DNA of 15,711 nucleotides from Saprospiraceae bacterium UBA2365 (GTDB taxonomy: Bacteria; Bacteroidota; Bacteroidia; Chitinophagales; Saprospiraceae). Made by a program: the position numbers and the translations under genes. Shown here piece after piece: positions 6,507 to 11,834 of this stretch. The stretch is taken from assembly GCA_002344345.1 (NCBI GenBank), contig DDTL01000201.1:1-15711 (forward strand), written 5' to 3'. How positions within the stretch are numbered: position 1 is the first letter of the stretch; every line of letters begins with the position of its first letter. The notes beneath the pieces are model-generated. The model saw only the letters and a program-made list of their open reading frames with translations, was not told the DNA's origin and searched no databases.

Positions 6507-6582
6507 GGGCAGGCAAAGGAACACCGATTAACGATTTCTGATCTGGAGTTTTTATTCTAAAATCGTTAATCCTTGCCTGCCC
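6507..6582. repeat. Imperfect long palindrome, REP/MITE-like
   Basis: GGGCAGGCAA...ATTAACGATTT (6507-6537) is inversely repeated as AAATCGTTAAT-CCTTGCCTGCCC (6560-6582). The left arm has a 7-base insertion (around 6520-6526), and the two arms enclose a loop of about 22 bases. The arms are richer in GC than the flanks. It sits between the broken end of a gwsS remnant and the lipoprotein gene, in a place that looks like a junction. Confidence 0.6.
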
Positions 6583-6787
6583 CGTTGGATTTATATACTA
6601 CGGGGTAAATATTCTGTGTTGCTTTATTTCTACATCAAATTTCTTTAAAGTTCTGCCAAAAAAAATACGAATTCAATTTTTAAGACACTATCAAATCTCT
6701 TGCTTGAAGTGGTTCGGTTTGATCCGGAATGGATGGTTCAATTTGGCTGGAATATTCAGCTTGTACATAGGTCACTTGACTACCCCT
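6583..6787 (-). other. Intergenic stretch with a short coding-like fragment
   Basis: From 6787 to 6680 on the minus strand a 35-codon open frame ends with QAEYSSQIEPSIPDQTEPLQ followed by ARDLIVS and a stop. It looks protein-like but has no recognisable family, no start, and overlaps the 3' end of the lipoprotein gene in another frame. It may be the tail of a lost gene or chance. I see nothing in 6583-6679. Confidence 0.2.
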
Positions 6788-7494
6788 TCAAGAACTTCAC
6801 CTTCTAACTGTAATTCATTTAATACATCCCTATAACTTGCTTGGTTAAATCCATGAAGGAATACTCCGTTTTGACAACTATTATAAATATAATTTTGTGA
6901 GTCAGAGTCCTTAGTAACACACAATTTTATATTGTTTTCATTTTCAAAATTGAATCTATCCAACAAATATGACAACCTATCAACTTTTGACTTTTTTAAA
7001 TATACCAAACCAATTGAACTTTTTATTAATTCATCCTTATCCTGATCAAATACAACAAATATTCGACCGGAATAACCCTCTGGAATGATAAAAGTATCAT
7101 TTAAATTTTTGGCAAAAACTTTGCCAGCAGTATTCTGATTGAAAATATTATACGACCCCTTCGATGCTATAAAAACCTCATCTATTTCACCATCAACTTT
7201 ATAAAGTGTAAAAAGGAGAAATATACTATCAAGGGGTTTTATGGATGCACTCATTTTATCGTTTGAAAAGCTGAAGACGTCATTAAATACATCATTTGAG
7301 TCATTTTTTGATAGTTGAAAGACTGAAAATGTATCACCTTTAGAAATGAAATTAAAATCAAGATCACCTGTTTTTTGTATTTCGAAAAAAGAATTGGGAC
7401 TAATATACCATTCTCCTTCTAAATATTCAATTGAATCATCTGAACATTGAAATAAAAAAATACATCTAATTCCACACATTATTTTCAATATCAT
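6772..7494 (-). CDS. Lipoprotein with a DUF6843-like region
   Basis: I chose the start giving MILKIMCGIRCIFLFQCSDD: a short hydrophobic segment with a lipobox-like FLFQ-C. The ATG at 7518 adds MKEFLIVD, which lies inside the gwsS remnant reading frame and puts an Asp before the hydrophobic stretch, so it is less likely; a start at 7479 is also possible. The 240-residue protein is predicted to be lipid-anchored in the envelope. The middle has FIIPEGYSGRIFVVFDQDKD, which resembles the IPxGYxG...(V/I)xF pattern of DUF6843. No catalytic motif is visible. It starts 29 bp inside the end of a SPASM-maturase remnant (stop at 7466), so it was once coupled to a gwsS-type gene. Function unknown. Confidence 0.65.
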   Translation of the reverse strand: MILKIMCGIRCIFLFQCSDDSIEYLEGEWYISPNSFFEIQKTGDLDFNFISKGDTFSVFQLSKNDSNDVFNDVFSFSNDKMSASIKPLDSIFLLFTLYKVDGEIDEVFIASKGSYNIFNQNTAGKVFAKNLNDTFIIPEGYSGRIFVVFDQDKDELIKSSIGLVYLKKSKVDRLSYLLDRFNFENENNIKLCVTKDSDSQNYIYNSCQNGVFLHGFNQASYRDVLNELQLEGEVLEGVVK

Positions 7495-7633
7495 ATCCAC
7501 AATCAGAAACTCTTTCATAAGTATGATTAGTTTTAATTAATTCGCTCATGTCATTACAAACGTACCTATATTGGCAAAGATTACATTTTTCAACATTGTC
7601 TTTACTTACATTCCAGATATTTCCTTCATTTGT
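7466..7633 (-). pseudogene. Second, more divergent remnant of a GwsS-type SPASM maturase
   Basis: The frame from 7633 to the stop at 7466 encodes NEGNIWNVSKDNVEKCNLCQ, then YRYVCNDMSELIKTNHTYER and VSDCGYDIENNVWN. The order 'W.(V/I)(S/T)KD.(V/I)E.C..C.YRY(V/I)C.D...CGYD....W' is the SPASM end of GwsS maturases. The fourth cysteine of the C..C.....C..C cluster is replaced (CNDM instead of C-T/N-D-C). A stop (7634-7636) precedes it; an overlapping frame from 7740 to 7606 (44 residues containing YPSCTILVSTLMDSKIEKGI) may be shifted upstream sequence of the same gene, but I cannot confirm this. It differs clearly from the remnant at 6193-6441, so it is not a recent copy of it. Confidence 0.75.
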
Positions 7634-7835
7634 TCATAGATACCCTTTTCAATTTTAGAATCCATTAAAGTGCTAACCAATATGGTGCAGGATGGATAGC
7701 TTTTTATTTCAGCTTTTAATAATTTTGAGACTTTCAAGTCCTATAATGTAAGTTCATGCTTCAGCATTTGAAATTTTAGCTCAATGCTAAATAGTGGTGT
7801 TTTCTATAAATATTTCCATTTTCCCCGATTTTCCC

Positions 7836-7843
7836 TATTTTTG
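7836..7843 (+). promoter_or_regulatory. -7 box (TATTTTTG) duplicated with the broken rpn copy
   Basis: Identical in sequence and position to the box before the intact copy at 3349: TATTTTTG, four bases, then ATG at 7848. The identity between the copies begins a few bases upstream of it, in the TTTTCCCCGATTTTCC stretch. Confidence 0.35.
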
Positions 7844-7847
7844 TCCT

Positions 7848-8268
7848 ATGAAAAAATCACTCTACAATCCACACGATAAGTTCTTTAAGGCAATGATGGC
7901 TAAAAAGGATATTACAACGATTTGCGGTTGAAAAGTTAAGCAGAAAGAACTTTGAACAAGCTATTTTTGTTTATTTTTTTGAAATCAGCAATTTGAAAAG
8001 GGAAGAATTAATGAACTTAGTAAAAACAATTCCAAAAGATAAAAAATCTGAACTTATGACTACATATGAAATGATAGAACAGATTGGTGTTGAGAAAGGT
8101 ATCGAAAAAGGTATCGAAAAGGGGATAGAAAAAGGGATAGAACAAAACAAGGTAGACATCATACTCAAAGGACATCAAAAAGGTGCTTCTATCGAATTTC
8201 TGGCAGACATCACCGGACTTTCGCCAGAGAGGGTTAAGGAGATCATTTCGCAGAACACGGGGTTGTGA
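7848..8268 (+). pseudogene. Internally deleted second copy of the Rpn nuclease gene
   Basis: The first 22 codons (MKKSLYNPHDKFFKAMMAKK, then DI) match the intact gene at 3349, then the sequence jumps to the region equivalent to 3948. The junction carries one GCTAAAAAGGATATT, the sequence present twice, 533 bp apart, in the intact copy. Because 533 is not a multiple of three the frame shifts and a stop falls at 7929-7931. The C-terminal part from about 7915 to 8268 remains open and nearly identical to the intact gene, with EKGI repeated four times instead of twice. The catalytic core is gone. A 91-residue C-terminal fragment could be started at a TTG at 7993, but I see no evidence that it is used. 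Confidence 0.9.
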
Positions 8269-8347
8269 ATGGATGAATTGTAGAGTTACTGAGTTTTTGA
8301 TTTAGGGAAAAAACCACTCAAAAACTCAAGAACTCAAGAATTGCAAA
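8267..8347. repeat. Octamer-periodic repeat island 2, with strand switch
   Basis: Forward units GAATGGAT, GAATTGTA, GAGTTACT, GAGTTTTT, GATTTAGG (8267-8306) are followed after a short spacer by reverse units ACTCAAAA, ACTCAAGA, ACTCAAGA, ATTGCAAA (8316-8347). TGAGTTTTTGA (8290-8300) and TCAAAAACTCA (8318-8328) form a perfect 11-bp stem. The island begins at the stop of the broken rpn copy and ends 5 bp from the stop of the four-helix-bundle gene, so the hairpin could also end transcription from either side. Confidence 0.8.
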
Positions 8348-8352
8348 TAATA

Positions 8353-8694
8353 CTATTTATTAAGTTTCATAGTTTTTCTGGATTTAGTGAATATATTAAG
8401 CAATTCAAAAGTTTCGTTTTTTAGTTTCGATAATTTATCTTTTTCGATTAGCGCACTTTCTTCCAAAATTTCAATCCAAAATAATGTTTCATCACATTCC
8501 TCCACTACAATTGATAGTTTTGAAAATAACTCATTATCGGATCTTGCCCGATTCACAGCCCTGTAATTCGCAGCAGTGGATGTTGCAGATTTAACCAACT
8601 GTTGGCCAATGACATAAAATGCTGTTTTATTTGGGAATGAAGATACAAGCATTATAGTGTCGATTGCCAATCTTTTTGTTCTATGTAATAACAT
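8353..8694 (-). CDS. Four-helix-bundle protein (S23 / 23S rRNA intervening-sequence type)
   Basis: A 113-residue all-helical protein: MLLHRTKRLAIDTIMLVSSF, then PNKTAFYVIGQQLVKSATST, AANYRAVNRARSDNELFSKL, and SIVVEECDETLFWIEILEES. The pattern '(L)...S..S..AN(Y/I)R...RA+S..EF..KL.IV.EE..E..FWLE.L' is that of the TIGR02436 four-helix-bundle family, related to proteins in 23S rRNA intervening sequences and to the Avd accessory proteins of diversity-generating retroelements. The start lacks the usual 'F..L..W..A' segment, placing it in the second, Avd-like branch. No reverse transcriptase or template repeat is visible. It stands alone and is bracketed by two octamer-repeat islands with hairpins. 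Function unknown. Confidence 0.85.
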   Translation of the reverse strand: MLLHRTKRLAIDTIMLVSSFPNKTAFYVIGQQLVKSATSTAANYRAVNRARSDNELFSKLSIVVEECDETLFWIEILEESALIEKDKLSKLKNETFELLNIFTKSRKTMKLNK

Positions 8695-8749
8695 TTCTGT
8701 AAAGTCATTCTTTTCCTTTTTTTTCTATTTTAACGTTTCATTGAAGTAG

Positions 8750-8839
8750 AAATTGCTGAGATGTTGAGTTACTGAAAAACTACTCAACATCTCAAGAACT
8801 CAATCATTCAAGAACTCAACCATTCAAGAACTCTGCCAT
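8750..8839. repeat. Octamer-periodic repeat island 3, with strand switch
   Basis: Forward units AAATTGCT, GAGATGTT, GAGTTACT, GAAAAACT (8750-8781) switch at once to reverse units ACTCAACA, TCTCAAGA, ACTCAATC, ATTCAAGA, ACTCAACC, ATTCAAGA, ACTCTGCC (8782-8837). TGAGATGTTGAGT (8757-8769) pairs perfectly with 8782-8794 (13 bp, 12-nt loop). Within the reverse part a 16-bp unit TCAAGAACTCAAYCAT is repeated three times (8792-8839). It lies upstream of both the four-helix-bundle gene (minus) and the T9SS gene (plus). Confidence 0.85.
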
Positions 8840-8879
8840 TATTTTCCCTGAATTGACTGACTAAAATAAAGGTAAATAT

Positions 8880-8909
8880 TTGAAAATCCAATATACAAAT
8901 TTACCTTTG
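8880..8909 (+). promoter_or_regulatory. Bacteroidota sigma-A promoter of the T9SS type B gene
   Basis: TTG (8880-8882, within TTTG), a 19-bp spacer and TACCTTTG (8902-8909) match the TTG-N19-TAnnTTTG consensus. Transcription should start near 8916, giving a leader of about 48 nt before the ATG at 8964. Confidence 0.7.
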
Positions 8910-8963
8910 GTACGTTATGAATGAAAAGATTTCAGACCTGGAGATCATCGGTTACAAATTATC

Positions 8964-10823
8964 ATGCTTCGACAAATTATTATACTGCTGATTTTATTTT
9001 TAAATCTGGATATTTCAATTCAGGCACAGGAGATTTGTAACAATGCTTTTGACGACGATCAGGATGGCATGATCGATTTGAATGATCCTGATTGTATATG
9101 TAACCAATTATTGCCATCTTCTCTGATACCCAATCCTTCTTTTGAGGAAAGAACCTGTTGCCCGACAAAAAATGCCCAACTGGATTGTGCTGTGGCATGG
9201 ATACAGGCATCAGCGCCGACAACGGATTATGTTCATACCTGCGGCGGATATCTGGGTAATTCCAACATAGGAGCCGTTCCGCCACTTCCGTTTCCGGACG
9301 GTCAAGGAGGTGTGGGTTTCCGGGATGGTCAGGCACAAATTGGTTCCAACTATAAGGAATATGTCGGAGCTTGCCTGACGGATCCGATGATACCTGGGAC
9401 GAAATACCGGTTGGATTTTTTTGTGGGATTCAGAAATAATATAGTTGGCAGTACTTCATTAAATATGGCGATATTCGGATCAACCCGATGTGCGGACCTG
9501 CCTTTCGGGGGGACAAACAACACCATTGGTTGCCCGGCCAACACCTCAGCATATAAAGTGATTGATGAAAAAAGAGTCAGCGGATCCAATGAGTGGGTCA
9601 ATGTGGTCTTTGAATTTGTGGCAACAGAACCCTGGTCGGTGATCATACTGGGACCCGGTTGTACTGCCAATCCATTTTATACCTATGATCCATATTTTTA
9701 CCTGGACAGGCTTGTTTTAGCAGAAAGCTCGGTTTTCGGAGTGCCTTTTGACCGGATAGAAGGCAGGATCTGTGAGGAAGGCGTTACCCTGACCATTGAA
9801 CACAGAGACGGGGTAACTTATCAATGGTATAAAGACGGAATTGCCCTGCCCGGAGAGACCAAACCATATATATTTATCGCTCCGAAAAATGATTCCGAGG
9901 GCATGTATCTGTGCATTCTGACCAATGATGCAGGTTGCCTGTATTCCCAAAGCTATCAGCTCCGCTTGCCACCATATTATGAATCGATATCGGCATCAAT
10001 TTGTGAAGGAGAAAACTTTGCATTCGGCCAGCAAGTTTTATCCGAAAGCGGATTTTATGAAAGACTGATCGAAGCCAAAGATGGCTGCGATTCCATCATT
10101 CAACTGGATTTGAAAGTGATACCAATAACCCGCGCAGATCTGTTTGATACATTCTGCAAGGGTGATACCTGGAATTATCATCAATTCAAAACAGATATTG
10201 CAGGAGAATTTCCGGTTACGCTGGTCAACGCCAATGGCTGCGACAGCCTGGTTACTGTTTACCTGGAAGAAATTCCTCCCGGAACCGGTATATTACTGAA
10301 GGATACCATCGAACTGAACCTGGGAGAAAAAGTGGATCTCATCCCTTTGTCTCTGGATCCGGATTACTCAGCCTTCAGATGGACTGGCCCAAATGGTGTA
10401 TGGCTGGCTGACAACCCGATCGTCTATGATCATATACCAGTACGAACAGGTTATTATTTTTTTTCAGGTGAAGATGAATTCGGCTGTCCGGTGTCTGATT
10501 CCATTCTGGTAAGGGTGCGTACGAACCGTTACAGGCTGACTTTACCTAATGTATTTTCGCCTAACGGGGATCACCTGAACGACAGATTTGAACCGGTTTT
10601 TCCAGGATCGGTCGATCAGATCAAAAGAATGCTTGTTTTTGACCGTTGGGGAAATCAGGTATTTGAGGCAAATCATATTTTGGAAAGCGATACAAACTGG
10701 GGGTGGGACGGAACTTTCCGGGGTAAGAATGCTGTACCCGGAGTATATTCCTACGTGCTCGAGGTCTTGTTCATCGACGGTCATGAAAACAGTTATACAG
10801 GGGATGTGACTTTGCTCAGATAG
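8964..10823 (+). CDS. Secreted surface protein with gliding-motility-type (T9SS type B) C-terminal domain
   Basis: A 619-residue protein. The signal peptide MLRQIIILLILFLNLDISIQ ends AQ at residues 21-22. Next is a Ca-binding-like segment EICNNAFDDDQDGMIDLNDP (residues 23-42), then a Cys-containing region opening with LIPNPSFEERTCCP, a lectin/CBM-like NPSFE module common in Bacteroidota T9SS proteins (about 50-255). An Ig-like domain (YQWYKDGIALPGETKPYIF, about 260-335) is followed by two CEG..F/CKGD-type repeats ending in GCDS (about 345-435) and a PKD-like domain (about 445-515). The C-terminal domain (about 525-619) has LPNVFSPNGDHLNDRFEPVF, VFDRWGNQVFE, WGWDGTFRGKNAVPGVYSYV and a final GDVTLLR, the TIGR04131 signature. 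It is exported by Sec, then across the outer membrane by T9SS, and surface-attached. No upstream in-frame ATG exists, so this start stands. Ligand unknown. Confidence 0.93.
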   Translation: MLRQIIILLILFLNLDISIQAQEICNNAFDDDQDGMIDLNDPDCICNQLLPSSLIPNPSFEERTCCPTKNAQLDCAVAWIQASAPTTDYVHTCGGYLGNSNIGAVPPLPFPDGQGGVGFRDGQAQIGSNYKEYVGACLTDPMIPGTKYRLDFFVGFRNNIVGSTSLNMAIFGSTRCADLPFGGTNNTIGCPANTSAYKVIDEKRVSGSNEWVNVVFEFVATEPWSVIILGPGCTANPFYTYDPYFYLDRLVLAESSVFGVPFDRIEGRICEEGVTLTIEHRDGVTYQWYKDGIALPGETKPYIFIAPKNDSEGMYLCILTNDAGCLYSQSYQLRLPPYYESISASICEGENFAFGQQVLSESGFYERLIEAKDGCDSIIQLDLKVIPITRADLFDTFCKGDTWNYHQFKTDIAGEFPVTLVNANGCDSLVTVYLEEIPPGTGILLKDTIELNLGEKVDLIPLSLDPDYSAFRWTGPNGVWLADNPIVYDHIPVRTGYYFFSGEDEFGCPVSDSILVRVRTNRYRLTLPNVFSPNGDHLNDRFEPVFPGSVDQIKRMLVFDRWGNQVFEANHILESDTNWGWDGTFRGKNAVPGVYSYVLEVLFIDGHENSYTGDVTLLR

Positions 10824-11130
10824 GAATAAATTTTACCCGAATAATCAGAAAACTCAAATTTGACAATTATTGTTGGTCAGATTATTCATCAGGAAATCAA
10901 ACCGGATCATTGGTTGATCCGACCGCACTTTCGGCAATAAAGATTTAATTTGCTCCAGTGATGAAATTTTCCTGAAAGCATGAATATCAATGAAAATATC
11001 ACTTGATTGTGATGGCAGTATATCATAGTTTTGCAAATGGGTATGCTAAAGATATTTTATCAGAATTTTGGATCAGATCATACGTTACTCAAAAAGGTAA
11101 AGTACTGAAAAACAAATCAAAACCATATTT
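10824..11130. other. Intergenic gap of 307 bp
   Basis: No convincing gene. GAATAATC (10839-10846) is inversely repeated at 10880-10887, and CGGATCA (10903-10909) pairs with TGATCCG (10915-10921); neither stem is followed by a T tract, so a terminator for the T9SS gene is only possible. A minus-strand TTG-started open frame (11036-10854) has no start context or family resemblance. Confidence 0.4.
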
Positions 11131-11739
11131 ATGCAAACACATTTGAAAATTAAGCTTATTAAACAGGTCATCATAGGAATTGGTATAATCCTCCTTTCAG
11201 CGGGTTGTGCAAAAGATGACAACAATGACCCCTCAAAGCTCATTTGGGATGAAGACTGGCTGACCGGCACCTGGGAAGGAACGACTCCTGCTAGCGTTCA
11301 GCCGTTTGGAGGTAAAAAGATCAAAATCGTTTTTACCAAAGGACATCATTACCAAACGGATTCCGTACAGGGAAATGTCATTAAAACCTATTTTTATGAC
11401 GGTACATTTACATGGGATACCGGTTCCGGCAGTTGGAGTGGATCCTTTAAAGCCAGCAATTATCCTGATCCCGGAATGAACACCATTGACTGGCAAAGTA
11501 CCCATATGACGCTGGCAAAAACGACCATGAATATCATGTCCATACGCATAGGTGATGAAGAGCAAACGGATCCCTGGCATTCTTTTGACCTGGATTGGGG
11601 GCCTTTTGTCAGTAGTTCAACCAAACCACCTACGACTATTGAATTATATGGGGATATTGAAATAGAAACCGGTGGAGAATTGGAAAGAGCGGACTATCCC
11701 CCGTCAACAAATACCATGATCAAACTGACGAAAAAGTAA
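11131..11739 (+). CDS. Small envelope lipoprotein, lipocalin-like beta-rich
   Basis: A 202-residue protein with a hydrophobic N-terminus IIGIGIILLSAGCAKDDNND: the lipobox LSAGC puts the lipidated Cys at residue 26, followed by an acidic linker. The mature part is beta-rich, beginning LTGTWEGTTPASVQPFGGKK, with alternating Gly/Trp/Tyr strands (YFYDGTFTWDTGSGSWSGSF) and a final strand NTMIKLTKK. The 'L.GtW.g' opening followed by beta strands is typical of lipocalin-like Bacteroidota lipoproteins, but no specific family is recognised. It is a single gene ending in a strong terminator shared with the convergent gene. Ligand unknown. Confidence 0.8.
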   Translation: MQTHLKIKLIKQVIIGIGIILLSAGCAKDDNNDPSKLIWDEDWLTGTWEGTTPASVQPFGGKKIKIVFTKGHHYQTDSVQGNVIKTYFYDGTFTWDTGSGSWSGSFKASNYPDPGMNTIDWQSTHMTLAKTTMNIMSIRIGDEEQTDPWHSFDLDWGPFVSSSTKPPTTIELYGDIEIETGGELERADYPPSTNTMIKLTKK

Positions 11740-11749
11740 ATGTATGTAC

Positions 11750-11788
11750 AAAAGAAAGAGGCCTGATGTGAAGGCCTCTTTCTTTTTT
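11750..11788. terminator. Strong bidirectional intrinsic terminator
   Basis: AAAAGAAAGAGGCCT (11750-11764) and AGGCCTCTTTCTTTT (11772-11786) form a perfect 15-bp stem with a 7-nt loop. A T tract lies on the right for the plus-strand lipoprotein gene, and an A tract on the left serves the convergent gene that ends at 11835. Confidence 0.92.
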
Positions 11789-11834
11789 GGTCATCCAGGC
11801 TTTTTCCTAAAATCAAACTGACACAACCTGTTGT

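Noticed and set aside
6261..6524. Minus-strand frame of 87 codons overlapping the gwsS remnant
   Set aside because: It reads the SPASM remnant in a different frame and gives a low-quality translation; the conserved Cys pattern is in the other frame.
7971..8168. Minus-strand repeat-rich frame (SIPF repeats)
   Set aside because: It is the antisense reading of the EKGI-coding repeat of the rpn copy.
8353..8839. Diversity-generating retroelement, because of the Avd-like four-helix protein
   Set aside because: No reverse transcriptase and no template/variable repeat pair is visible in the window.
10854..11036. 60-codon minus-strand frame between two plus-strand genes
   Set aside because: It begins at a TTG, has no family resemblance and no coding context; I treat the region as intergenic.
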